Assembly (NCBI GenBank): GCA_036346225.1
Contig: JARFIW010001457.1
Location: 1-64,000, forward strand
Source: Platerodrilus igneus
Taxonomy: Eukaryota; Arthropoda; Insecta; Coleoptera; Lycidae
Direction of reading: 5' to 3'
Length of the DNA: 64,000 bases
The notes under the pieces are model-generated. The model had not been told where the DNA came from and did no database searches. It was given only the letters and a program-made list of their open reading frames with translations. Shown here piece by piece: positions 33,062 to 43,179 of the stretch (its first letter is position 1; every line of letters starts with the position of its first letter). The position numbers were made by a program, and so were the translations under genes.

Positions 33062-34309
33062 TTAGTTTTCCGACGCCGTATCTTCAGCGCGTCGGGAATC
33101 GGTGACTTGTTCCGTAGCCCTGGGCTCAACTGCTCCTCTCACGCTTCCGTATCCCCCGCGGTTCCTGGCAGTAATTTGACCTCCGCGCCCTGAAAACGTT
33201 TGATTAACTCGATACGAATACCCGCTAGGATCCTGACGGTTCTGCCTAAAATTATTTATGGTTTCGCCGTAATTATTACTATTATTACCCTGATGTCGGT
33301 AATCGCTACGTTCTTCGAGTCGTTTAATTACGTTGAGTAACTCGTCAATAGTTCCCACACGTGCTGCAATTAAACTAGTTTCAACCTCATAGTTAAAATG
33401 TTTTGTTATCGCCTTTACTAATAGAATTTCTGGTATCTTTGGTTCTAAGAATTGAACCCTGTCTACCTGTTGCCAAACATGAGAGGCCATACTACCTGCT
33501 CGTCTATCATAAATTCGCGGTCTATAAATTTCACTGCGCCTTTTTTCTTGTTCTTCTTGAGACCAGAATTGCTCTAAAAACTGCAGTTTAAAATCGTTAA
33601 AATTGCACCAGCCTTCTAATTTACATTCTGCCCATATTCTTACATCTCCTTGCAAACAATCTACTGCTGTGTACAAACGTGATTTGCCTGTAGCTTCAAA
33701 CTTTTCCAGATAAACTTCTAATTTTCTTAGAAATTTCACGGGGTGTAGTGACCGTTTATTGTTATCAAATTTAGGCTTTTCTTCGGATATGTTGAGCACA
33801 GTGCTGACCGGCACCATTCCAAAATTAGCTTCGTGCTTTATAGCAGCTAAATTATTAACTTCCGCCGTGATGTGTTCAACGTTTCTATTTAAATTACTAA
33901 CTGCATTACTTAAAAATTTGACATTATTTTCAATATAATGCTTTTGATGGTCTAAGTTACTTTCAACCCGTTCAAATTTATTTTCGAAATTTTTACATTT
34001 AAATTCAACCGGCTCAATTCGGTTTTTTAATTCACTGCTTAAATTATCTTCGATTTGTTCTATCATTTGTTCTTGGCGTACCTGATTTGCCTGCATTTGC
34101 ACCTCAAGTTTATTTACCTCTGAATTAATTTGTTTCATATTTGTATCCATTTTAAGATCGATTTGCCTCAACAAATTCATTAGCTCAGAATTAAAAGTCC
34201 CGTTCGTTTCGGTATTTCCTTCATTGTCGTTCCCGGAATTTTTTGTAAAACTTGTTTCCGTTGATCCCGTTGCCATGATTTTCAATTCTTTCCCCGAACG
34301 CAAAATCAT
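33062..34309 (-). CDS. Gypsy-1 Gag
   Basis: The start is taken at ATG 34309 (MILRSGKEL), giving 415 aa. Residues from about 35 to 150 form a long coiled coil (MKQINSEVNKLEVQMQANQ). A capsid-like domain follows, with HPVKFLRKLEVYLEKF, AVDCLQGDVRIWAE and WSQEEQEKRRSEIYRPR. The C-terminus is Arg/Gly-rich (RGGQITARNRGGYG) in place of zinc knuckles. It would assemble the virus-like particle. Confidence 0.85.
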   Translation of the reverse strand: MILRSGKELKIMATGSTETSFTKNSGNDNEGNTETNGTFNSELMNLLRQIDLKMDTNMKQINSEVNKLEVQMQANQVRQEQMIEQIEDNLSSELKNRIEPVEFKCKNFENKFERVESNLDHQKHYIENNVKFLSNAVSNLNRNVEHITAEVNNLAAIKHEANFGMVPVSTVLNISEEKPKFDNNKRSLHPVKFLRKLEVYLEKFEATGKSRLYTAVDCLQGDVRIWAECKLEGWCNFNDFKLQFLEQFWSQEEQEKRRSEIYRPRIYDRRAGSMASHVWQQVDRVQFLEPKIPEILLVKAITKHFNYEVETSLIAARVGTIDELLNVIKRLEERSDYRHQGNNSNNYGETINNFRQNRQDPSGYSYRVNQTFSGRGGQITARNRGGYGSVRGAVEPRATEQVTDSRRAEDTASEN

Positions 34310-34686
34310 TAACCTGTTCAACACCTATTTGAAAAGATAACAGTAATCTATTCACAATTATGACCCGGCCTTCAAAGTCGTGCTTTCATTTTCATTTCTT
34401 AGGTACTTATTTATTTCCTGTCAATTGACACAAACACAAGCAAGTCGTCTGGCGCCAACACCTGACCCACAAGCTTCTATTATTTACCTCAAATTTACTA
34501 AATTTAAAATTTCCGCTTGGATGCAGCCTTTCAAATTGTATGATTCATACCATAACCATTTCTTACCCTTGAGTACAATTCCACACTTAACAAAAGATAC
34601 CCTAAAATAGCTTTACTTGACCTATAGAAATGAGGATTAAAAGCTTCAACTAGGCGACATCTCGAGCGCCACGGTGGCGGGCCAAC
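34310..34686 (-). other. Gypsy-1 leader and primer-binding-site region
   Basis: In element sense the LTR is followed by gttggcccgccaccgtggcg, the expected primer-binding-site position, then an untranslated leader to the gag ATG. The matching tRNA was not identified. Confidence 0.5.
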
Positions 34687-35544
34687 TGTTATACTTCTCT
34701 CCCCTTCTCTTCAATAACCTCGTAACTTTTTAATTTAAATTCTTTTTTTTTTTTAATTAATAATAATAATTTAATTAAAGATAGAATGATATGCCACGAC
34801 TATATTTAAAATGAAACTTTCTTTCTCTCAGGGTCAACTGTGGGTATCACCTAGTTGAAACCTTAATCCTTTATATATATAACTAGTACACCTACACACG
34901 TATTTACAAGAAAACTCAAAAATCAATTTTAATCATAATATACTGAAATAAAAATTAATAGTGCAACAAAAGCAAATATTCAATATACTAAAACTTAACC
35001 TAAACTTAGTGTACCATGATAGGGTTTAATCTTAAAATAGATCGTTAGTTTTTTAATTAGCGCAATTTAAAAAGTTTAATGTATTATCGAATGAGCTCAC
35101 TAACCTGTTGCTGGTGACGTCATGTAACAACCATGAAGATTGGTGCACTTTCGAATCTTTTCCACTGTGATAGTATTTACAGTAAACGTTATATTTTAAT
35201 CACGATAGCTAGCTGCACTCTACTGTGCGTTCATAATTAAATTGCACGCGGTGCATTCAACTTCGTGTGGGGTTAGTGGAGTCACTTCCAATTTTCACCC
35301 GCACACGTCGACTTGTACTACCCGTCTGCCTGAAAAATTGTTACTCCCCACTATTATTCACTGCACTAACGGGACTTTTTCCGCCCCTCGATGACACATA
35401 CACAGTGCGGCATTCTACATTCTAACATTTTCAAACGCTAATACAATATTTTACAAATGTACATCTTCATATAAAAACATTAGAAACATTTATAGTCAAA
35501 ATTTTATCAAGGACTTACAACTATTATAATTAAGTGCCATTACA
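34687..35544 (-). repeat. Gypsy-1 LTR (5' LTR in element sense)
   Basis: 858 bp, partner of 28538-29390; five bases longer through small runs. Confidence 0.93.
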
Positions 35545-35548
35545 ATAC

Positions 35549-38378
35549 GCAACTTGTAGGACCTAAACTACAAAATGAAATTATTTCAGTTTTAATGAGA
35601 TTTCGTTTACATCAATTCGTCTTCACCTGTGACATAAAGCAAATGTTTAGACAAATAAATATTTTTGAAAATCATAAAAAATATCAGTTAATTCTATGGA
35701 GGTTTTCGCCAAACGACCCACCTATAACATATCAGTTGAACACGGTTACATACGGCGTAGCTTCTTCTTCTTACCTGGCAATTCGTTCACTTCAAGAACT
35801 AGCTCACGAAGGAGTTTTAAAGTATCCTCTTGCCTCAATGGCTATTGATAAAAATCTCTACGTTGATGATTTTGCATGTGGATCAGACACGATTGATCAT
35901 CTCATAGCATTACGTCATCAATTAGTAGATCTTTTACATTCCGGCGGATTCCAACTTCGTAAATGGAATTCGAATCATCCATTGCTACTTAAAGATATCC
36001 CTGAAGAACATCGTTTGTTTCAAAATCAAGATTTTTCAAAGGATGTAGGTGTCAAGATACTGGGCCTCCAATGGCAGGCCTCAGATGATACATTTTCATT
36101 TATCGTCAAACCATTAAATCCTTTATGCACAAAACGTGCGATCTTATCAGACATCGCGAAGATTTATGACCCACTTGGATTTTTAGGTCCTTTGTCACTC
36201 TTTGCTAAAAAACTAATACAGCATTTGTGGCTGTTAGGATTAGATTGGGACAGTATACCACCCGATGAAGTTTGTTCTCAATGGCAACAATTTCGGCATG
36301 AGCTTCCACTCTTATCTTCATTAAAAATACCACGATTTCTAAATAATGGCATCTCGGCTTCCTGCCAGCTACACGCCTTTTGCGATGCTAGTGAGGTTGG
36401 TTACGCTAGTGTCATTTACTTCAGATTTTGTTTTCCCAATGGGGAAATTTCTAGTAAATTGGTATTTTCGAAAACAAAGGTGGCACCTATCAAACGACTG
36501 TCCTTACCGAGGTTAGAGTTGTGTGCTGCGGTGCTACTAGCAGATTTAGTTCAATTTGTTCTTGCTACATATGGCGAGAATTATGCGATCACCGACGTCT
36601 TCACATGGAGCGATTCCATGGTAGCTTTGGCGTGGGTCCGGTCACCACCGTATAAATGGAAAACGTTCATTGCAAATCGGGTTACGCACATACAAGAAGT
36701 TATATCGCCTACTTCTTGGCGGTACGTTAATTCCAAATGCAACCCCGCTGATCCAGATTCACGCGGCTTGCTCCCAAACGATCTTCTTTCATGTTCGCTT
36801 TGGTGGGCGGGTCCTGATTGGCTTAGCTTACCAGTCGAGAATTGGCCCACCGAGCCAATCCGACAACCTATACAATCAATTATAAATTCTGAAAGCAAGA
36901 AAATTGCACTCGTTGTTCATATGGAGGAGCATTTCATAGATAAACTTTTAATACAATCTTCTTCGTTAAGAAAAATTCAGGGTATCATTACTTACTGTTT
37001 TCGCTTTGGAACTGTTTCAAAAATTCGTCCGCTAGGGCCTCCGACTGCAGAGGAGCTCCAGATAGCACTTAACGTTATTACTAAACATATTCAGTCAACT
37101 TCGTTTAAAGCGGAAATACAATTAATTAAAACTAAAAATAAACTTTCTAAATCGTTTCGAAAATTATCACCATTCATTGATTCCGCAGGTATTTTACGAG
37201 TAGGAGGAAGATTAGGTCATTCAACACTTCCGTATTCTGAAAAACATCCTGCATTATTACCGAAAAACCATCGTTTTACTGAGTTGTTAATCAATCAAAT
37301 TCATGAAAAATATTTTCACCCGGGAATTAACACCACCACTTATCTCTTGCAACAACAATTTTGGATTGTCTCTTCAAAACGAGCAATCAGACATTACTTA
37401 TCTAATTGTAATCAATGTTTTAAAACAAACCCCAAACCGGTGATACCGCCCATGGGTGACTTACCACAATTTAGAATAAACCAATTAAAACCATTTAGTT
37501 GTGTTGGTGTCGACTACGCCGGGCCTTTTACAATAAAATCAAGTAATCTTCGAAAAGCAAAACTCCTTAAGGCATACATATGTTTGTTTGTATGCTTTTC
37601 GACGACAGCCGTTCATCTTGAACTTGCATCAGATTTATCAGCCGATTCTTTTCTGGCAGCCTTACGTCGCTTTATTGCTCGGCGCGGGCGCTGTTCCACT
37701 ATTTTTAGCGATTGTGGGACCAATTTTATCGGGGCTAATCGCATTCTTGTCAGTCTTACGCGCACTGCTGCTGAACAAGAAAATATCAAATGGTTATTCA
37801 ACCCCCCTTCTGCACCCCATTTTGGCGGACTGTGGGAGAGCGGAGTAAAATCTGTAAAGACACATCTTTTGCGCATCATTGGAAACCAGGTCCTTACCTA
37901 TGAAGAACTAATCACAACCTTAATACAAATAGAATCGCTCCTTAATTCACGGCCTCTATGCAGTTTAAGTAGCGACCCTAATGATCTACAATCTCTCACG
38001 CCTGCGCATTTTTTAACAATGGAGCCGCTGACTGCGCCTCCAATGCATGATTTAACACATTTAAATATCAATCGTTTATCACGTTGGCAATTGGTGCAGC
38101 GTTTGCACCAAGATTTCTGGTCTAGGTGGCATAGGGAGTATTTACATGAGCTCTATCAAAAATGCAAGTGGAATAACCATAACAAATTAGTTGGTAATCT
38201 AAAAGGTACACTTGTACTTATCAAAGATTCTGTTTTGCCTCCACTCCAGTGGCAGTTGGGCAGAATAATTAATACATTTAAGGGCACCGACGGTATTGTT
38301 CGAGTAGCCGAAGTTAAGACTAACCAGGGTACATTAAAGCGACCTCTGGTGAAATTATGCATTCTTCCTAACCAATAA
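35549..38378 (+). pseudogene. BEL pol, remainder: RT, RNase H, integrase
   Basis: This continues the RT interrupted at 28537. RFRLHQFVFTCDIKQMFRQI is followed by the catalytic NLYVDDFACG (YVDD), then HAFCDASEVGYASVIYFR of RNase H and WSDSMVALAWVRSPPYKWK. The integrase has a HHCC finger (HEKYFHPG...CNQCF) and the triad GVDYAGPF, DCGTNF and WESGVKSVKTHL. The single open frame runs 2.8 kb to the stop at 38378. It lacks its own start because Gypsy-1 and an upstream frameshift separate it from gag. Confidence 0.93.
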
Positions 38379-38558
38379 TACTTCAATGTATAATAAGCCA
38401 TTGCCCGGCTTAAAGGGCTATTTTTTAATTTACTTTTTCTTTTGCATTTTACACAACATTCATTTTATTTTTCATTTAAGATTGAACCAATTTCAATTTC
38501 AATTTTTTTTACCTTTCTTTAAAAAGGGCCTATAACTGAGGCTTTTTGGTGGGCGGTA
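38379..38558 (+). other. BEL 3' UTR and polypurine-tract region
   Basis: 180 bp between the pol stop and the 3' LTR, ending ctttttggtgggcggta before tgttccg. No gene. Confidence 0.7.
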
Positions 38559-39122
38559 TGTTCCGTAACCGTTCATTATTTATAATTCCCCTTGTATATA
38601 CCAAAACACTCCTGCATACCTAATCGATCTTTATACATTATCCCTACCTAATTAAACTAACCAAACACAAAGGAACAGATAAGAAACAAGAGTGTTCGAG
38701 CAACTTTCAAGCAATCAACACGCGTCCTCCGATATGCCGTGCATATGGCGCGTTAAAGAGGCATAATCAGTTAAAACGTTACATTGAAGTGCGTGATAAG
38801 TGAATATTGGATCAACAGACAATCCATCATCAAGTGTAAGCCGTTTCACCACTTCAAACAACAAGAATATAGTCGAAACTACACCACATGTCAAACAAGG
38901 TTAGTTATCCTATCATTTATTCTACATAACAATCTGTTATATTTATTATCTGATTATCCACTATTTTGCTGGTCATTTAGACTATTAACCTTTCACTCAA
39001 TAATCAAACACAAGTCTACACCAAGTCAAGCATTGTTATCAAATACGCATGCTACTTGGTATTTCATTATCTATACTTTAACCCCTAAACAACAACGCGT
39101 GTTTTCAAATACGCACGCGCCA
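38559..39122 (+). repeat. BEL 3' LTR
   Basis: 564 bp, partner of 25089-25652. Followed by the TSD aatgg at 39123-39127. Confidence 0.95.
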
Positions 39123-39127
39123 AATGG

Positions 39128-39492
39128 ACAAAGAAAATAAATCAACACCGTTTACCAAAAACAATAGACAAGCAGCCCCAAATATAAACAGTAAAAAACA
39201 GTTTCCTACACTTAGTGCTAACCCCACAGTGACAAACGCATGGTCGAAACCTCTGCACCAACAACAAGAGAAACAACAAGAAGCCACCCAACGTCCACAA
39301 TTCAATCAACAGCAAGAAGAATTTTACGAACTCGTTGGAGAAATAGGTAAACTAAACACATTAATCAACATGAAGGCGATGCTCAGAGCAGTAAAAGAAT
39401 TAAACTCTGTGTTAGTGAACTGCAAATCTCCCCTAGACAAATTCACGGTTTTTAACAATTTTGTAACCACCCTGAACAGTTATGGATTATAA
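39128..39492 (+). pseudogene. LINE-B ORF1, C-terminal part
   Basis: This resumes in frame right after the BEL TSD. It is Gln-rich, then has FYELVGEIGKLNTLINMKAM, the C-terminal domain shared with LINE-A ORF1 (FYELINEVNKLNQLIDVDKM). The stop TAA overlaps the ORF2 start in ATGGATTATAA, an 11-bp overlap, against 8 bp in LINE-A. Confidence 0.9.
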
Positions 39493-42185
39493 AGTCAATA
39501 TAACAACATGGAACGCAAATGGTATATTAAAAAAAATAGGACAATTAATTCATTTTATCAATACACACCGAGTAGACATTGTATTGATAAACGAAACAAA
39601 ATTAAAAAATGCACATAAATTTAGGATAAGAGGTTTTACGGTAATTAGAAAAGATGGACCTAACGACACCGGACAAGGCGGAGTTGCTATAGCTGTAAGA
39701 AACAATATTAAGTTTAGTGAAGTTAAATTAGAAGACAATAATATAGAAGCCCTATGCATAAAACTCCCGAACAATATAAACGTTATAAGTGCTTACAACT
39801 CACCTAGGTATAATTTTAAGGATAGTGACTTAAATAAACTAATTGCAATGCGTAACAAAGTAGTGCTAATAGGTGACCTAAACGCTAGGCATTATAGCTG
39901 GAATTGCCACAGAAACAACAGAAATGGCCTAACGCTTAGAGAGTACACAAACAATAACAATTTAGAGGTAATCTTCCCTGACAATCACACCCACTTCCCG
40001 TCGAACGGAACCACTCCGACGACGATCGATATAATAATTGCAAAAAACATTCACCATCTAATAGAGCCGAAATCCTTAAGTGAAATGGATTCAGACCACA
40101 ATCCAGTAACGTTAAACCTACCTTATGGAAACAACAAAACTAGCCACAAAACAGTAATTAGAACATACAAACACACAAATTGGAAACTATTTAAAGCAGA
40201 CCTAGACAAAACATAAAAATCCAGCAAATGGCAAAAGACACAGCAGAACTGGAAAATATGGTACAAACGTTCACCAACGCAATAATCAAAGCAGTCAATA
40301 AAAACAGCAAATACGAAGAAATAGATCCAGCCAAAGACACCTTACCAGATGAAATAATACAGAACATCAAAATCAGAAATCGCCTAAGGAAACAATGGCA
40401 ACACACGGCAGACCCTGATGTAAAGGAACTACTAGCAGAAGCAAACAGAAACGTAAGAAAACAAATCAGAGACAATTATAATAACAAATGGACAGAAAAA
40501 TTAGAAAAACTCAACTCACAAGACAACTCCCTGTGGAAAATCACCAAAACATTACGGAAAACATTTGAACCAATACCAACATTAACAGACAATGGCTCGG
40601 AACAAATTACAGACAGACAAAAAACAGAAGCACTGGTAGAACATTTCGCATCCATACACAGGCTTGAACCAAACAATACAGACCAAGAAAACATTACAAA
40701 AACAGTGACCGAATACCTACACAAAACACAAAACCACACAATACCACAAAAACAGCTACAAGCGATAATCACAACACCACACCAAATAACCAATACCATA
40801 AAAACACTACCAAAAAATAAAGCACCTGCAAAGACGGAATTCAGAATTTAGTAATAAGGAACTTTTCCAAAAAAGCAATAGTTCAGCTAACATATATAAT
40901 AAACAACATACTCAGACTACAACATTTTCCGCAATATTGGAAAACAGCGGTGGTCGTACCAATCAATAAACCCGGCAAAGACCGTAAAAAAGTAACTAGT
41001 TACAGACCAATCAGTCTGCTACCAACATTAGGAAAGGTGACAGAAAAAATAATACTAAACAGAATCAACAAACTTGAAAACAAAATTAACACAACACAGG
41101 ACTCTCAATTTGGCTTCAAACCTAGACACAGCACGACACAACAAATAGCAAGAATAGTCAATGACACTCTCATAAACTTTAACAGAAACAAAGTAACAGC
41201 AATGGTCTTGTTAGATATAGAAAAAGCGTTCGATAGGGTATGGATTATAGGTTTGGTCCATAAACTAATCGGGTTAGGTTTTCCAGTATATCTAATAAGA
41301 CTAATATACTCATACTTGACAGACAGAAAAATCACTGTAAAAATAGGGGAATGTAGGTCGCAAACTAAAACCATACAAGCCGGTGTCCCTCAAGGATCAA
41401 TACTTGGACCTAAAATGTTTACCATATACATAAATGACCTCCCGGAATTTGCCAAAACAAAAACAGCACTTTTTGCGGATGATACCGCAATTTATGCCCA
41501 TTCGGACATGGCAATAATATGCAGTCAACAAACACAGTTCCACTTAAACATCCTAGAACCATACTACAAAAAATGGAAAATAACAGTAAATGCAGACAAA
41601 ACTGAATCAATAATATTCAGTCGAAAATACACTAACAACAAGATATTCAAACCCATAAAAATCAACGACACAAAAATAAATCAAAAAGAAAAAGTAAAAT
41701 ATTTAGGAGTACACCTTGACAGCCGACTTAACTTTAAACATCAAATAAAAAATTGCATAATAAAAGGATACGCAGTCAATAAAAAATTATACCCGTTAAT
41801 GGCAAAAAACAGTAAATTAACACAAAAAAATAAAAAATTAATATATACAAGCATAATACACCCGACAATAACATATGCATCACCAGTTTGGTGCAACTTA
41901 AGCAGAACTGCATGGCAACCGTCACAACGGTTCCAAAATAAATGTCTACGACTCATCACGGGAGCAGACAGATACACGCGAATAACGGACTTACACAAAC
42001 AAGTAAAAATTGACACCATACAAACGCACATTAACAAAATAGCACAAAACTTCTACGCAACAAAACTACAAACAAAGCTCCTTAGAGACATAACAAAAAC
42101 TAGACACGACACGACACATTTAAAACTGAAACACAAATTGACATATCAACACCTACCGATATTTATCCAGAAAATTAAACAATGA
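39482..42185 (+). pseudogene. LINE-B ORF2, endonuclease and reverse transcriptase (two frameshifts)
   Basis: The endonuclease (39482-40216) is complete: WNANGILKKI, VLINETKLKN with the catalytic Glu, IGDLNARHYSWNCHR, and MDSDHNPVTLNL with the catalytic Asp-His. The frame changes by one base near 40205 and again near 40833. The RT then runs to 42185, with YRPISLLPTLGKVTEKI, FGFKPRHSTTQQ, DIEKAFDRVW, AGVPQGSILGP, FADDTAIYA, KYLGVHLDSRLNF and YASPVWCNLS. The endonuclease is apurinic-type, yet the insertion sites are sequence-specific. This copy is inactive only because of two single-base indels and the BEL insertion in ORF1. Confidence 0.93.
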
Positions 42186-42488
42186 TGAAAACCTATACGG
42201 TAAAAATTAAAAGCAGGTTTTTTAAATCACTTTTCCTGCTCAAAATGACCACAAACGAAACTAAACGCACGCACCTAAAACAATTAACCAATTGTAAAAC
42301 AAGATCAGAGTGAGATAGAAAGCCAAGATACAGAAGAGAATGGTAAGTCCCATTGGACAGGGACATTCTAAACTACAAAAATAAATAAAAAATACATATG
42401 AATTGTAAATTTTTGTTATTAATTGTTATAATTCATATATCTTTATGTAGAAAATGTTAATAAACTGATTTTGTTGTTTGTTGTTGTT
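42186..42488 (+). other. LINE-B 3' UTR and (GTT)n tail
   Basis: About 285 bp of AT-rich 3' UTR ending ...taataaactgatt, then ttgttgtttgttgttgtt joined to ggttctcgtcc of 5S. Apart from the tail it does not resemble the LINE-A 3' UTR. Confidence 0.85.
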
Positions 42489-42577
42489 GGTTCTCGTCCG
42501 ATCACCGAAGTTAAGCAACGTTGGGCGCGTTCAGTACTTGGATGGGTGACCGCTTGGGAACACCGCGTGTCGTTGTC
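42489..42577 (+). rRNA. 5S rRNA gene, 3' part (broken gene 3)
   Basis: From ggttctcgtcc to cgtgtcgttgtc, then a T-run. This is the cleanest copy of the internal control region in the window (cagtacttggatgggtgacc). Confidence 0.95.
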
Positions 42578-43179
42578 TTTTTTATCTTTTTACGCTGGAT
42601 TATCGTGATTTACCCTGAATTTGTAATTTTTATTAAAACCACACAACCCCTACTTTATTTGAAACTGACACAGCCCTTTTTTCAGGTATAAAGAGCTCCG
42701 AGAGGTCGCAGGACAAATTCGCGACTTTATACACAGCATCCGGCAACCCTTCACGATATGTGACCATTTAAATATCCGATTCGCAGATCATCTAAAGGGG
42801 CGAAAGCGACAGACGTGTGCGTTTATTGGAGATCGCACGTTTACGGAGTTAAGCACCTCTCGCTCTGGGCAGTACTTGGGTGGGTGGACCCTGTTTTTTT
42901 TTTTTTTTTAGCAACGTACCTATACATATAGCAGTTGCAGGGCCGTGTAGTATATCTCGACATGAAAGTACATAATTTTTTAACAATCCCGTGCACGAGT
43001 CCAATGCAAGTTTCGGCGCTGCGTATGATTTTCGTAAAGGATGGTACATCATTTCATGCAGCTGAAATTGAATTTGCAGAAGAGGGTGCTCGCTATGATA
43101 TAAGGATTATCTCACCTTTCGGTCCACTTCTCGGTCGTCGTATATTAAACTTTCGAGTAATTTTAAGAAAACGCGGAGT
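42578..43179 (+). repeat. 5S rDNA intergenic spacer, copy 3 (truncated)
   Basis: This follows copies 1 and 2 closely, including the 5S-like relic (42846-42893), until aacgcggagtt at about 43179. There the others continue cgaatatttgc and this one changes to unrelated sequence. The last roughly 70 bp of spacer and the next 5S gene are absent. Confidence 0.9.

Larger units (their letters stand above)
28538..35544 (-). mobile_element. Gypsy-1 LTR retrotransposon
   Basis: LTRs 28538-29390 and 34687-35544 flank a minus-strand gag-pol. The TSD atac lies at 28534-28537 and 35545-35548. Gag and protease-RT-RNaseH frames are open; the integrase N-terminal half is frameshifted. No envelope gene is visible. 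It is nested in the BEL element and is the youngest insertion of that stack. Confidence 0.95.
25089..39122 (+). mobile_element. BEL/Pao LTR retrotransposon
   Basis: Two 564-bp LTRs (25089-25652, 38559-39122) starting tgttccg and ending gcgcca enclose gag-protease-RT-RNaseH-integrase in one BEL-type polyprotein. The TSD is aatgg (25084-25088 and 39123-39127). The LTRs differ at only two sites that I can see, so the insertion is young. Gypsy-1 (28538-35544) is nested in the RT, and a frameshift near 28280 breaks the reading frame. Without Gypsy-1 the element is about 7.0 kb. Confidence 0.95.
23605..42488 (+). mobile_element. LINE-B: Jockey-clade non-LTR retrotransposon in a 5S gene
   Basis: A plus-strand LINE of about 4.8 kb when the BEL element (25089-39122 plus one TSD copy) is removed. 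It has 5' UTR, ORF1 (23864-25088 continuing at 39128-39492), ORF2 (39482-42185), 3' UTR and a tail ttgttgtttgttgttgtt at 42471-42488. The TSD is ggttctcgtcc. Its 3' junction falls at the same gcacc|ggttc step as LINE-A's but with the element in the opposite orientation. ORF2 has two single-base frameshifts, so it is inactive. Confidence 0.93.

Noticed and set aside
1004..42577. Intact 5S rRNA gene
   Set aside because: Each visible 5S gene is split by a LINE at gcacc|ggttc; no uninterrupted copy is present.
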